DNA from: an uncultured Vogesella sp.
GTDB lineage: Bacteria; Pseudomonadota; Gammaproteobacteria; Burkholderiales; Chromobacteriaceae
DNA: 15,645 bases
Direction: 5' to 3'
Assembly: GCA_946479405.1 (NCBI GenBank)
Contig: CAMLGD010000061.1
Coordinates: 1-15,645, forward strand
Shown here piece after piece: positions 1 to 6,615 of the stretch. The notes below the pieces were generated by a model. The model was not told the origin of the DNA. It searched no databases and saw only the letters and a list, made by a program, of their open reading frames with translations. The position numbers and the translations under genes are program-made. Each line of letters begins with the position of its first letter. Position 1 is the first letter of the stretch.

Positions 1-886
1 AGAACAGGATCAGGCCAAGTTCAATCAGCGATCCCAGGTACAGCTCACCGTTGGCCTCGGCAAATTCGTTGGCCAGGGTGGAGGCAATGGAGTTGCCGGC
101 ATCGAACAGACCGGTGGAGAAGTTGGACGAGTTGCCGATCACGAAGGTGACGGCCATGGTTTCGCCCAGCGCGCGGCCAAGGCCGAGCATGATGCCGCCG
201 ACTACGCCGGTTTTGGTGTAGGGCAGTACCACATGACGTACCACCTCCCAGGTGGTGCCGCCCAAGCCGTAGGCCGATTCTTTCAACATCGGCGGGACCA
301 CTTCGAATACGTCGCGCATTACCGAGGCGATGAAGGGAATCACCATGATGGCCAGGATCAGGCCGGCGGTGAACATACCGATGCCCATTGGCGCGCCCTG
401 GAACAGGAAGCCCACCAGCGGCAGGTTGCCCATATTGTCCAGCACCCACGGCTGTACGTATTCACCGAACAGCGGGGCGAACACGAACAGCCCCCACATG
501 CCGTAAATAATGGAAGGAATGCCGGCCAGCAGCTCCACCGCGATGCCCAGTGGCCGCTTGAGGAATGGTGGGCACAGCTCGGTCAGGAACAGGGCGATAC
601 CAAAGCTGATCGGCACGCCGATCAACAGTGCAATAACCGAGGTCACCAGCGTGCCGAAGATAGGCACAACGGCGCCAAATTTTTCTGCGACCGGGTCCCA
701 GTCGCTGCTGGTCAGGAAACCCCAGCCAAAGTGTTTGATGCTGGGCAGGGCGCCGATCAGCAGGGACAGCAGGATGCCGAGCAGCAGCGCCAGTACCAGA
801 AAGGCGAAGCTTCGGGTCAGCAGGCGGAACAGGGCGTCAAGCAGCATCTGCCGTTTGAGATGCGCGGCGTTCTGGGTGTTTTCCAT
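1..886 (-). CDS. pstC: Phosphate ABC transporter permease PstC (C-terminus off left edge)
   Basis: One of the two inner-membrane permeases of the high-affinity phosphate importer PstSCAB, pairing with PstA and driven by the PstB ATPase. The 295 residues visible include an N-terminal membrane helix (about 26-47), further hydrophobic segments at about 72-101, 113-140 and 165-190, and the cytoplasmic EAA loop (about 203-244, KESAYGLGG then [11 protein letters not shown]) that contacts the ATPase. The reading frame is still open at base 1; E. coli PstC is about 319 residues, so roughly 20-30 are missing. The start is ATG at 886; an in-frame GTG three codons earlier (895) is possible, and neither has a strong ribosome binding site. 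It lies 80 bases after pstS on the same strand, so pstA, pstB and phoU are expected off the left edge. Identification is by recognised family sequence and by the adjoining pstS. Confidence 0.96.
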   Translation of the reverse strand, partial: MENTQNAAHLKRQMLLDALFRLLTRSFAFLVLALLLGILLSLLIGALPSIKHFGWGFLTSSDWDPVAEKFGAVVPIFGTLVTSVIALLIGVPISFGIALFLTELCPPFLKRPLGIAVELLAGIPSIIYGMWGLFVFAPLFGEYVQPWVLDNMGNLPLVGFLFQGAPMGIGMFTAGLILAIMVIPFIASVMRDVFEVVPPMLKESAYGLGGTTWEVVRHVVLPYTKTGVVGGIMLGLGRALGETMAVTFVIGNSSNFSTGLFDAGNSIASTLANEFAEANGELYLGSLIELGLILF

Positions 887-913
887 GTTGCTCACATTTG
901 CGGTAATGCAGGT

Positions 914-943
914 AAAAAGCCGGGAGGCTCGCGCCCCCGGCTT
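914..943 (-). terminator. Hairpin terminator/attenuator between pstS and pstC
   Basis: Read on the minus strand, an 8-bp stem (AAGCCGGG at 936-943 pairing with CCCGGCTT at 917-924) closes an 11-base loop and runs into five T residues (the A run at 914-918 on the plus strand). This is the form of an intrinsic terminator. It lies after the pstS stop and before the pstC start, so it probably lets only part of transcription into pstC. A second, 5-bp hairpin without a T run lies just before it at 948-963 (GGCAG/CTGCC). Together they could also protect the 3' end of pstS mRNA. Confidence 0.72.
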
Positions 944-966
944 ATCTGGCAGTCAGGCCTGCCGAA

Positions 967-2004
967 TTACTTCCATACCTGGGCGCCGGCGGTGCTGGTG
1001 ATCTGCTTCCAGCTGCCGCGAATCAGGGCTTTTACGTTGTTCGGCATCGGCACGTAGTCCAGTTGGCTGGCGGTGGCGTCACCATTGCTGTAGGCCCAGT
1101 CAAAGAACTTCAGCGCTTCGGCGCCTTGTTCCGGCTTGTCCTGCTTCTTGTGCATCAGGATGAAGGTGGCGCTGGAGATCGGCCAGCTGTCCTTGCCCGG
1201 CTGGTTGGTCAGAATCAGGTAGAAGCCCGGGGTCTTGGCCCAGTCGGCACCGGCGGCAGCCGCCTTGAAGGTGCTGTCATCCGGCTGCACGAAGCTGCCG
1301 GCCGCGTTTTGTACCGCAGCGTGGGCAATCTTGTTCTGCTTGGCATAGGCATACTCAACGTAGCCGATGGAACCCTTGATACGGGTTACATAGTTGGCCA
1401 CGCCTTCGTTGCCCTTGCCGCCGACACCGGTCTTCCAGTTCACCGCGGTGTTGGAACCAATGCTGCTGCTCCACTCCGGGGAAACCTTGGACAGATAGTT
1501 GGTGAACACGAAGGTCGTGCCGGAGCCGTCGGAGCGGCGCACTACGGTGATTTTCTGGTCCGGCAGCTTCACGCCCGAGTTCAGCTTGGCGATGGCCGCA
1601 TCGTTCCAGTTGCTGATTTTGCCCAGGTAGATGTCGGCCAGTAGCGGACCGGTCAGTTTCAGCTGGCCGGCAGCGACGCCCGGCAGGTTAACTACCGGTA
1701 CCACGCCGCCGATTACGGTCGGAAATTGGGCCAGGCCCGCTTTATCCAGCTCTTCCGGCTTCAGCGGCATGTCGGATGCGCCGAAGTCCACGGTTTTGGA
1801 CTGGATCTGTTTGATGCCACCGCCGGAACCGATCGACTGGTAGTTCATGTTGTTGTTGGTCTTGGCCTTGTAGGCCTCGGCCCATTTGGCGTACAGCGGG
1901 TACGGGAAGGTGGCGCCAGCGCCAGTAATATCAGCTGCCACCGCATTGCCAACAACAAAACCGGACATTGCCAGGGTAACGGCCCAACGAGTAGTGAAGT
2001 TCAT
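967..2004 (-). CDS. pstS: Periplasmic phosphate-binding protein PstS
   Basis: Binds inorganic phosphate in the periplasm and delivers it to the PstCA permease. The 345-residue precursor begins with a Sec signal peptide (about residues 1-23: basic start, hydrophobic core, A-V-A before the likely cut after Ala23). There is no lipobox cysteine, so it should be a free periplasmic protein. The mature start, [10 protein letters not shown], is typical of PstS. Phosphate ligands recognisable by comparison with E. coli PstS are Thr32-Phe33, Ser60 in SIGSGGG, Asp78 in GASD, and Arg157 with Ser161-Gly162-Thr163 in [10 protein letters not shown]. Length matches the family. A GGAG about 10 bases upstream supports the ATG at 2004. 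It is the first gene of the pst operon, transcribed away from tpiA, and is preceded by a Pho box, which implies PhoB-PhoR induction under phosphate limitation. Confidence 0.97.
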   Translation of the reverse strand: MNFTTRWAVTLAMSGFVVGNAVAADITGAGATFPYPLYAKWAEAYKAKTNNNMNYQSIGSGGGIKQIQSKTVDFGASDMPLKPEELDKAGLAQFPTVIGGVVPVVNLPGVAAGQLKLTGPLLADIYLGKISNWNDAAIAKLNSGVKLPDQKITVVRRSDGSGTTFVFTNYLSKVSPEWSSSIGSNTAVNWKTGVGGKGNEGVANYVTRIKGSIGYVEYAYAKQNKIAHAAVQNAAGSFVQPDDSTFKAAAAGADWAKTPGFYLILTNQPGKDSWPISSATFILMHKKQDKPEQGAEALKFFDWAYSNGDATASQLDYVPMPNNVKALIRGSWKQITSTAGAQVWK

Positions 2005-2044
2005 GCTTGCTCCGAAAGTTGAAGTACGCGTTTCGACGGTTCGG

Positions 2045-2050
2045 ATGCTA
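2045..2050 (-). promoter_or_regulatory. Candidate -10 element of the pstS promoter
   Basis: On the minus strand TAGCAT matches the sigma70 -10 consensus at four of six positions. It begins 10 bases after the Pho box, the spacing usual in PhoB-activated promoters, where the Pho box stands in for a -35 element. Transcription would start near 2038, giving a leader of about 33 bases. The match alone is weak; the spacing is what supports it. Confidence 0.55.
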
Positions 2051-2060
2051 GAGGCTTGGC

Positions 2061-2078
2061 GTTTCAGAAATATTACAG
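2061..2078 (-). promoter_or_regulatory. Pho box (PhoB binding site) upstream of pstS
   Basis: On the minus strand the sequence CTGTAAT-ATTT-CTGAAAC has the 7-4-7 layout of a Pho box, two direct repeats of CTGTCAT around an AT-rich spacer. The first repeat matches at six of seven positions and the second at four, including its leading CTG. An extra partial half-site, TTGTGAC, lies 10 bases upstream (2082-2088). Position before pstS and the -10 downstream fit activation by phosphorylated PhoB. Binding is inferred, not shown. Confidence 0.75.
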
Positions 2079-2109
2079 TTCGTCACAATGCAGGGCGGAG
2101 TGCCGCTGC

Positions 2110-2118
2110 TGATATACT
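2110..2118 (+). promoter_or_regulatory. Extended -10 promoter of tpiA
   Basis: TGATATACT is an extended -10 (TG, one base, then TATACT, five of six to consensus). No good -35 lies 16-18 bases upstream, which extended -10 promoters tolerate. The start point would be near 2125, giving a leader of about 31 bases before tpiA. The Pho box of the divergent pstS promoter would sit at roughly -64 to -47 relative to this start. Confidence 0.55.
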
Positions 2119-2144
2119 GCGTGGCGAAATCAGATCAGACATAT

Positions 2145-2149
2145 GGAGG
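2145..2149 (+). promoter_or_regulatory. Ribosome binding site that fixes the tpiA start
   Basis: GGAGG lies six bases before the ATG at 2156. It settles the start codon, because the frame stays open upstream to 1886 and into the opposing pstS gene, and because an out-of-frame ATG sits at 2143. Confidence 0.85.
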
Positions 2150-2155
2150 CAGGCA

Positions 2156-2902
2156 ATGCAGAGCAAGCTGGTGTTGGGTAACTGGAAGATGAATGGCCGC
2201 CTTGCGGCCAACGTGGCCTTGCTGCAGGCCATGCTGGCTGACCCGGACATCAATCGTGATGGTGTCGGCATTGCCGCGCCGTATCCGTACCTGGCCCAAC
2301 TGGGCGCGTTGTTTGCCGGCAGCCCGCTGGCGTTGGCGGCGCAGGATGTCAGTCGCTATGCCACCGATGGCGCGTTTACTGGTGAGACCAGCGCAGCCAT
2401 GCTGGCTGATATGGGGTGTCGTTATGTGCTGGTCGGCCACTCCGAGCGCCGGCAGTACTTTGGTGAAAATGATGCCTGCCTGCGTGAGAAACTGCAGGCG
2501 GCCGTGGCTGCCGATCTGGTGCCGGTGTATTGCGTGGGTGAAACGCTGGAAGAGCGCGAGTCGGGCCGCTTTGCCGATGTGGTCGGCGAGCAGCTCAAGG
2601 CACTGGATGCCATCGCCGGCAGGGAATACGTAGTGGCATACGAGCCAGTCTGGGCAATCGGTACCGGCCGCGTCGCCAGCCTTGAGCAGATCGACGAGGC
2701 GCACCAGCTGATTCTGGAGCGCGTGTTGCAATGCCATGGGGCGTCTGCTAGTATTCGCGTCCTCTATGGCGGAAGCGTCAAAGCCGATAACGCCAACGCA
2801 ATCCTGTCGCTGGCAAGTGTAGGCGGAGCCTTAGTTGGCGGGGCCTCTCTTGAAGTTAAAGGGTTTGGCAAGATTTGTCAGTCGGCTAAAAAGACTTTAT
2901 AA
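2156..2902 (+). CDS. tpiA: Triose-phosphate isomerase
   Basis: Interconverts dihydroxyacetone phosphate and glyceraldehyde 3-phosphate in glycolysis and gluconeogenesis, in the cytoplasm as a dimer. The 248 residues form a single (beta/alpha)8 barrel of normal family length. Catalytic residues are all present: Asn9 and Lys11 in GNWKMNG, electrophilic His95 in VGHSERR, and the base Glu163 in [10 protein letters not shown], which also begins the flexible loop 6. The phosphate-gripping YGGSV is at 204-208 and GGASL at 228-232. The start is set by the GGAGG before 2156; upstream in-frame codons overlap pstS and carry no family sequence. It is transcribed divergently from pstS, and only one base separates its stop from secG, so the two are probably cotranscribed. 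The last codons also form part of a promoter-like sequence (2875-2903). Confidence 0.98.
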   Translation: MQSKLVLGNWKMNGRLAANVALLQAMLADPDINRDGVGIAAPYPYLAQLGALFAGSPLALAAQDVSRYATDGAFTGETSAAMLADMGCRYVLVGHSERRQYFGENDACLREKLQAAVAADLVPVYCVGETLEERESGRFADVVGEQLKALDAIAGREYVVAYEPVWAIGTGRVASLEQIDEAHQLILERVLQCHGASASIRVLYGGSVKADNANAILSLASVGGALVGGASLEVKGFGKICQSAKKTL

Positions 2903-2903
2903 T
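2875..2903 (+). promoter_or_regulatory. Near-consensus sigma70 promoter across the tpiA/secG junction
   Basis: TTGTCA (2875-2880, five of six to TTGACA) is followed after exactly 17 bases by a perfect TATAAT (2898-2903). The -10 covers the tpiA stop codon and the one-base gap before secG. Transcription would start near 2910, six or so bases inside secG, so the transcript would lack the secG start codon. The likely beneficiaries are tRNA-Leu and perhaps nuo downstream. It could also be a chance match. Confidence 0.5.
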
Positions 2904-3248
2904 ATGGAACTTCTGAATACTTTTGCACTCGTCGCGCTAATTGTTTCTGCGCTGACAATTATCGTCCTTGTCCTGATGCAGCATGGCAAGGGGGCAGATA
3001 TGGGCGCGGCCTTTGGTAGTGGCGCGTCTGGCAGTCTGTTTGGTGCAACTGGTTCCGCAAATTTCTTGAGTAGGGCTACCGCATTGGCGGCGGTCGTATT
3101 CTTTTCGATGTTGATGCTGATCAGTTATTTGCATGTTGCTGCTACCAGCAAGCTTGGCGTGATGGATACGGCAGTCGAAAATGTTGCTCCGCAAATCCCG
3201 AGCGGTGCAGCAAAGGATAAAAACTCCGGCAAAGTAATTCCGGAGTAA
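2904..3248 (+). CDS. secG: Preprotein translocase subunit SecG
   Basis: Small inner-membrane subunit of the SecYEG protein-export channel that assists SecA-driven translocation. The 114 residues show the SecG plan: a first membrane helix (about 5-25), the conserved loop with HGKGADMGAAFG and GASGSLFGATGS (about 27-51), a second helix (about 58-77), then a polar tail rich in Ala, Lys and Asn. E. coli SecG is 110 residues. The start is ATG at 2904, one base after the tpiA stop. The frame is open further upstream, but those codons lie inside tpiA. There is no clear Shine-Dalgarno sequence, so translation is probably coupled to tpiA. GC content is about 52 percent over most of the gene, a little below the neighbouring nuo genes. 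tRNA-Leu begins 14 bases after its stop. Confidence 0.96.
   Translation: MELLNTFALVALIVSALTIIVLVLMQHGKGADMGAAFGSGASGSLFGATGSANFLSRATALAAVVFFSMLMLISYLHVAATSKLGVMDTAVENVAPQIPSGAAKDKNSGKVIPE
3223..3246. other. Stem-loop at the secG stop codon
   Basis: ACTCCGG (3223-3229) pairs perfectly with CCGGAGT (3240-3246) around a 10-base loop and reaches into the secG stop codon. On the plus strand no T run follows, so it is not a forward terminator. It may stabilise the 3' end of the tpiA-secG message after the tRNA is cut out. On the minus strand the same stem is followed by TTTTT, so it could stop antisense transcription. Confidence 0.5.
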
Positions 3249-3262
3249 CAATCTAGAGTATT

Positions 3263-3348
3263 GCCGACATGGTGAAATTGGTAGACACGCTATCTTGAGG
3301 GGGTAGTGGCCGTAGGCTGTGTGAGTTCGAGTCTCACTGTCGGCACCA
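3263..3348 (+). tRNA. tRNA-Leu (anticodon GAG)
   Basis: Class II tRNA with a long variable arm, decoding CUC and CUU leucine codons. The acceptor stem GCCGACA/TGTCGGC pairs at all seven positions, with discriminator A3345 and CCA encoded at 3346-3348. The anticodon stem CTATC/GGTAG (3290-3294, 3302-3306) holds the loop TTGAGGG with anticodon GAG at 3297-3299. The variable arm can form GGCC-GTA-GGCT, and the T arm is GTGAG-TTCGAGT-CTCAC. It begins 14 bases after secG with no promoter in the gap, so it is probably transcribed from upstream (tpiA promoter or the 2875-2903 element) and released by RNase processing. Confidence 0.97.
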
Positions 3349-3357
3349 CATTCAATA

Positions 3358-3393
3358 AACAGGCCGCCGGGATTCCGGTGGCCTGTTTTGTTT
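3358..3393 (+). terminator. Intrinsic terminator after tRNA-Leu
   Basis: An almost unbroken 13-bp stem (AACAGGCCGCCGG, 3358-3370, with CCGGTGGCCTGTT, 3375-3387, one G-T pair) closes a GATT loop. The T run TTTTGTTT follows, its first T residues forming the end of the stem. It begins ten bases after the tRNA CCA. By sequence it is strong, and it stands between the upstream promoters and nuoA. Confidence 0.88.
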
Positions 3394-3400
3394 GGAGTCT

Positions 3401-3427
3401 AAGGAGGTCTTTGGCCTCCTTTCTTTT
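3401..3427 (+). terminator. Second hairpin terminator or leader attenuator before nuoA
   Basis: AAGGAGG (3401-3407) pairs with CCTCCTT (3415-3421) around a seven-base loop and is followed by TCTTTT. It ends about 15 bases before the nuoA ATG. Its 5' arm is a perfect Shine-Dalgarno-like sequence held in the stem. It could be a second terminator in tandem or a control hairpin in the nuo leader. Confidence 0.65.
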
Positions 3428-3442
3428 AGGGGTGTGCGGGAA

Positions 3443-3799
3443 ATGCTGCAAAATTACTTTCCCATTCTGTTATTTGTCATCGTCGGCCTGCTGGTCGGGG
3501 TGGGTCCGCTGGTTCTGGGGTGGCTGTTGGCGCCCAATCGGCCTGATCCCGAAAAGCTGTCTCCCTACGAGTGCGGCTTCGAAGCTTTCGAAGACGCACG
3601 GATGAAGTTTGACGTTCGTTACTATCTGATCGCCATTCTCTTCATCCTGTTCGATCTGGAGATCGCCTTTCTGTTCCCATGGGCCGTTGTGTTCAAGGAA
3701 CTGGGTGTGTATGGCTTCGGCGTGATGCTGGAGTTCCTCACCGTCCTGACGCTTGGCTTCGTATACATGTGGAAAAAAGGAGCTCTGGAATGGGAGTAG
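3443..3799 (+). CDS. nuoA: NADH-quinone oxidoreductase subunit A
   Basis: Membrane subunit of complex I (ND3 homologue) next to the quinone site, where it links the peripheral arm to the first proton channel. The 118 residues carry three membrane helices (about 7-29, 62-82, 89-110). The loop between the first two holds the conserved ECGFE with Cys44, a flexible segment known in ND3. Asp71 and Glu73 in FDLEIAF correspond to the conserved acidic pair of E. coli NuoA. The start is ATG at 3443, matching the family N-terminus; an in-frame TTG at 3392 would put a terminator hairpin in the coding region. The ribosome binding site is weak (AGGGG about 10 bases upstream). It is the first gene of the operon and overlaps nuoB by 10 bases. 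Confidence 0.97.
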   Translation: MLQNYFPILLFVIVGLLVGVGPLVLGWLLAPNRPDPEKLSPYECGFEAFEDARMKFDVRYYLIAILFILFDLEIAFLFPWAVVFKELGVYGFGVMLEFLTVLTLGFVYMWKKGALEWE

Positions 3800-4266
3800 A
3801 GGGCGTTCTCGAAAAGGGCTTTGTCACCACTACGGCTGACAAGCTCATCAACTGGACCCGTACTGGTTCCCTGTGGCCGATGACTTTCGGCCTGGCCTGC
3901 TGTGCCGTCGAGATGATGCACGCCGGTGCTGCACGCTATGACCTGGACCGCTTCGGTATCGTGTTCCGTCCGAGTCCGCGTCAGTCTGACTTGATGATCG
4001 TGGCCGGTACCCTGTGCAACAAGATGGCTCCGGCCTTGCGCAAGGTATATGACCAGATGGCGGAGCCCCGCTGGGTAATTTCCATGGGCTCCTGTGCCAA
4101 CGGTGGTGGCTATTACCATTACTCCTATTCTGTCGTGCGCGGTTGCGATCGCATCGTGCCGGTGGATGTCTATGTTCCGGGCTGTCCTCCGACCGCCGAG
4201 GCGCTGCTGTACGGCATCATCCAGCTGCAGAACAAGATCAAGCGTACTAATACCATCGCCCGCTGA
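3790..4266 (+). CDS. nuoB: NADH-quinone oxidoreductase subunit B
   Basis: Peripheral-arm subunit (PSST homologue) that holds the terminal 4Fe-4S cluster N2, which passes electrons to quinone. The 158 residues contain the four N2 ligands: adjacent Cys37-Cys38 in LACCAVEMM, Cys102 in [10 protein letters not shown] and Cys132 in [11 protein letters not shown]. Length is slightly shorter than E. coli NuoB because the N-terminal extension is shorter, as is usual outside enterics. The start is ATG at 3790, inside the end of nuoA (10-base overlap), which suggests translational coupling. A longer open frame from 3679 lies wholly inside nuoA and has no family sequence. The nuoC start follows nine bases after the stop. 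Confidence 0.98.
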   Translation: MGVEGVLEKGFVTTTADKLINWTRTGSLWPMTFGLACCAVEMMHAGAARYDLDRFGIVFRPSPRQSDLMIVAGTLCNKMAPALRKVYDQMAEPRWVISMGSCANGGGYYHYSYSVVRGCDRIVPVDVYVPGCPPTAEALLYGIIQLQNKIKRTNTIAR

Positions 4267-4275
4267 GGTATCACC

Positions 4276-4869
4276 ATGTCTGTGAAAATGGAAAAGCTCA
4301 AGACGGCGGTTGAAGAGGTGCTGGGCGACAAGCTCGTCAGCGCCAAGATCGCACTGGATGAGCTGACTGTGGTGTGCAAGGCTGCCGACACGCTGGCAGT
4401 AATGACCGCCCTGCGCGACCACGACGCCCTGTCGTTTGAACAATGCATCGATGTCTGTGGCATGGACTACAGCGCATACAAGGACCAACCCTGGGATGGT
4501 CTGCGTTTTGCCGTGGTCTACCACCTCCTGTCGCTCAAGCACAATGTGCGCGTACGCGTGCGCATCTTTGCCGAGGACGATAGCTTCCCGGTGGTGCCGT
4601 CCGTGGTCGACATCTGGTCTGCGGCCAACTGGTTCGAGCGTGAAGCGTTCGACCTGTACGGTATCGTGTTTGACGGTCATCCCGACCTGCGCCGCCTGCT
4701 GACCGACTATGGCTTTGTCGGCCATCCGTTCCGCAAGGACTTCCCGCTGTCCGGTCATGTGGAAATGCGTTACGACGCTGCTCAACAGCGCGTTATCTAC
4801 CAGCCGGTAACCATCGAGCCGCGCGAAATCACGCCGCGCATCATCCGCGAGGAGAACTACGGTGGCTGA
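4276..4869 (+). CDS. nuoC: NADH-quinone oxidoreductase subunit C
   Basis: Peripheral-arm subunit (30-kDa homologue) that packs against NuoD near the quinone cavity; it carries no cofactor. The 197 residues show the family signature in the second half: [10 protein letters not shown] at 121-130, then [13 protein letters not shown] at about 135-147 and GHPFRKDFP at 149-157. It is separate from NuoD, unlike the NuoCD fusion of E. coli. GAGG (4265-4268) seven bases before the ATG supports the start at 4276. It overlaps nuoD by eight bases, so the two partners are probably translated in a coupled way. Confidence 0.97.
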   Translation: MSVKMEKLKTAVEEVLGDKLVSAKIALDELTVVCKAADTLAVMTALRDHDALSFEQCIDVCGMDYSAYKDQPWDGLRFAVVYHLLSLKHNVRVRVRIFAEDDSFPVVPSVVDIWSAANWFEREAFDLYGIVFDGHPDLRRLLTDYGFVGHPFRKDFPLSGHVEMRYDAAQQRVIYQPVTIEPREITPRIIREENYGG

Positions 4870-6115
4870 AATCCGTAACTACACGCTGAACTTCGGTCCG
4901 CAACACCCTGCCGCGCACGGTGTGCTGCGTCTGGTGCTGGAACTGGACGGTGAGGTGGTACAGCGTGCCGACCCACACATCGGCCTGTTGCATCGTGGCA
5001 CCGAGAAGCTGGCCGAAAGCAAGACTTTCATCCAGTCGCTGCCGTACATGGACCGTCTGGATTACGTATCCATGATGTGCAACGAGCACGCCTACTGTCT
5101 GGCCATCGAAAAGCTGGCCAGCATTGAAGTGCCGCTACGCGCGCAGTACATCCGAGTGATGTTTGCCGAGGTCACCCGTATCCTGAACCACTTGCTGTGG
5201 ATTGGCGCGCACGCGCTGGATATCGGTGCAATGACCATGTTCCTGTACGCCTTCCGAGAGCGCGAAGACCTGATGGACTGCTACGAGGCTGTTTCCGGTG
5301 CCCGTATGCATGCTGCCTACTTCCGTCCGGGGGGCGTATATCGTGATCTGCCGGACTCCATGCCGCAGTACACCGTTTCCAAGATCAAGAATGCACGTGA
5401 ACTGGCCAAGCTCAATGAAGGCCGCCAGGGCACCATGCTGGACTTCATCGAAGACTTCACCAAGCGCTTCCCGGAAAAAATCGATGAGTACGAGACCCTG
5501 CTCACCGAGAACCGTATCTGGAAGCAGCGTACCGTAGGCATCGGTGTGGTATCGCCGGAGCGCGCCAAAAACCTGGGCCTGACCGGTGCCATGTTGCGCG
5601 GCTCGGGCATCGCCTGGGATCTGCGCAAGACCCAGCCATACGATGTGTACGACCGCGTCGACTTCGATGTCCCGGTAGGTGTGACCGGTGACTGCTACGA
5701 CCGCTACCTGGTGCGCATGGAAGAAATGCGTCAATCCAACCGTATCGTCCAGCAGTGTGTGGCTTGGCTGAAGGCCAATCCGGGCCCGGTCATCACCGAG
5801 AACTACAAATTTGCCCCGCCAAGCCGTGAAGGCATGAAGTCGAACATGGAGGAGCTGATCCACCACTTCAAACTGTTTACCGAAGGCATGCATGTGCCGG
5901 AAGGCGAAGCTTACGCCGCGGTAGAACATCCGAAGGGTGAGTTCGGTATCTATCTCGTGTCCGATGGCGCCAACAAGCCGTACCGTCTGAAGATCCGCGC
6001 TCCTGGCTATGCCCACTTGGCTGCCCTGGATGAAATGTCGCGCGGCCACATGATTGCTGACGTGGTGGCAATCATCGGTACCCAGGATATCGTATTTGGG
6101 GAGATCGACCGCTGA
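4862..6115 (+). CDS. nuoD: NADH-quinone oxidoreductase subunit D
   Basis: Peripheral-arm subunit (49-kDa homologue, related to the large subunit of NiFe hydrogenases but without the metal site) that forms most of the quinone-binding cavity with NuoB. The 417 residues include [10 protein letters not shown] at 11-20, whose second histidine (His19) matches the quinone-binding histidine of the family, and DRLDYVSMM at 64-72, whose Tyr68 matches the quinone headgroup tyrosine. The C-terminus, DIVFGEIDR, is the usual one. The start is GTG at 4862, supported by GAGGAG seven bases upstream, and it overlaps nuoC by eight bases. The stop shares one base with the nuoE start. Confidence 0.98.
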   Translation: MAEIRNYTLNFGPQHPAAHGVLRLVLELDGEVVQRADPHIGLLHRGTEKLAESKTFIQSLPYMDRLDYVSMMCNEHAYCLAIEKLASIEVPLRAQYIRVMFAEVTRILNHLLWIGAHALDIGAMTMFLYAFREREDLMDCYEAVSGARMHAAYFRPGGVYRDLPDSMPQYTVSKIKNARELAKLNEGRQGTMLDFIEDFTKRFPEKIDEYETLLTENRIWKQRTVGIGVVSPERAKNLGLTGAMLRGSGIAWDLRKTQPYDVYDRVDFDVPVGVTGDCYDRYLVRMEEMRQSNRIVQQCVAWLKANPGPVITENYKFAPPSREGMKSNMEELIHHFKLFTEGMHVPEGEAYAAVEHPKGEFGIYLVSDGANKPYRLKIRAPGYAHLAALDEMSRGHMIADVVAIIGTQDIVFGEIDR

Positions 6116-6615
6116 TGTTATCCGCTGAATCCCTGGCAAAAATTGATCGTGAGCTGGCGAAATATCCGGCCGATCAAGCTCGCTCCGCCGTGATGGGCGC
6201 CCTGCGCATCGCACTGACCGAGCGCCGTGAAAAAGGTGCAACGCCGGAAGAGCGTTGCCTCAATTCGGAAGTGATCGAATTCGTGGCCAACTATATCGGC
6301 ATCGCGCCGGTTGCTGCGTACGAAGTCGCCACTTTCTACAACATGTACGACATGAAGCCGGTGGGTAAGTACAAGATCACCGTCTGCACCAACCTGCCCT
6401 GTGCACTGCGTGGTGGCGTGAATGCTGCCCAGTACATTGGTCAGAAACTCGGCATTCACTTGGGTGAAACCACTGCTGATGGCAAGTTCACCCTGCTGGA
6501 AGGGGAGTGCATGGGTGCTTGCGGCGATGCGCCGGTCCTGCTGGTAAACAACCACTCGATGTGCAGCTTCATGACTGCTGAAGCCATCGATAAGAAACTG
6601 GCGGAGTTGGAATAA
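6115..6615 (+). CDS. nuoE: NADH-quinone oxidoreductase subunit E
   Basis: Subunit of the NADH-oxidising module (24-kDa homologue) with a thioredoxin-like fold binding the 2Fe-2S cluster N1a, off the main electron path. The 166 residues show the four ligands: Cys91 and Cys96 in CTNLPC, then Cys132 and Cys136 in [11 protein letters not shown]. The N-terminal helical part has the usual EVATFYNMY (70-78). Length matches E. coli NuoE (166). The start ATG overlaps the nuoD stop by one base (TGATG), and its own stop overlaps the nuoF start by one base (TAATG), a sign of tight coupling of the module. Confidence 0.98.
   Translation: MLSAESLAKIDRELAKYPADQARSAVMGALRIALTERREKGATPEERCLNSEVIEFVANYIGIAPVAAYEVATFYNMYDMKPVGKYKITVCTNLPCALRGGVNAAQYIGQKLGIHLGETTADGKFTLLEGECMGACGDAPVLLVNNHSMCSFMTAEAIDKKLAELE

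Noticed and set aside
233..1057. A 274-codon plus-strand frame across pstC and the end of pstS.
   Set aside because: It opposes two well-supported genes and crosses their intergenic terminator. Its Gln/His-rich product matches nothing I know.
1886..2155. An upstream extension of the tpiA frame by 90 codons.
   Set aside because: It overlaps pstS and the divergent promoters. The protein family begins at the ATG at 2156, which has a good GGAGG.
3358..3387. A possible Neisseria-type DNA uptake sequence in the tRNA terminator (AGGCCGCCGGGA resembles AGGCCGTCTGAA).
   Set aside because: It matches only partly, occurs once, and is explained by the terminator stem.
3392..3442. A TTG start adding 17 codons to nuoA.
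   Set aside because: It would read through a terminator-like hairpin, and the added residues do not resemble NuoA N-termini.
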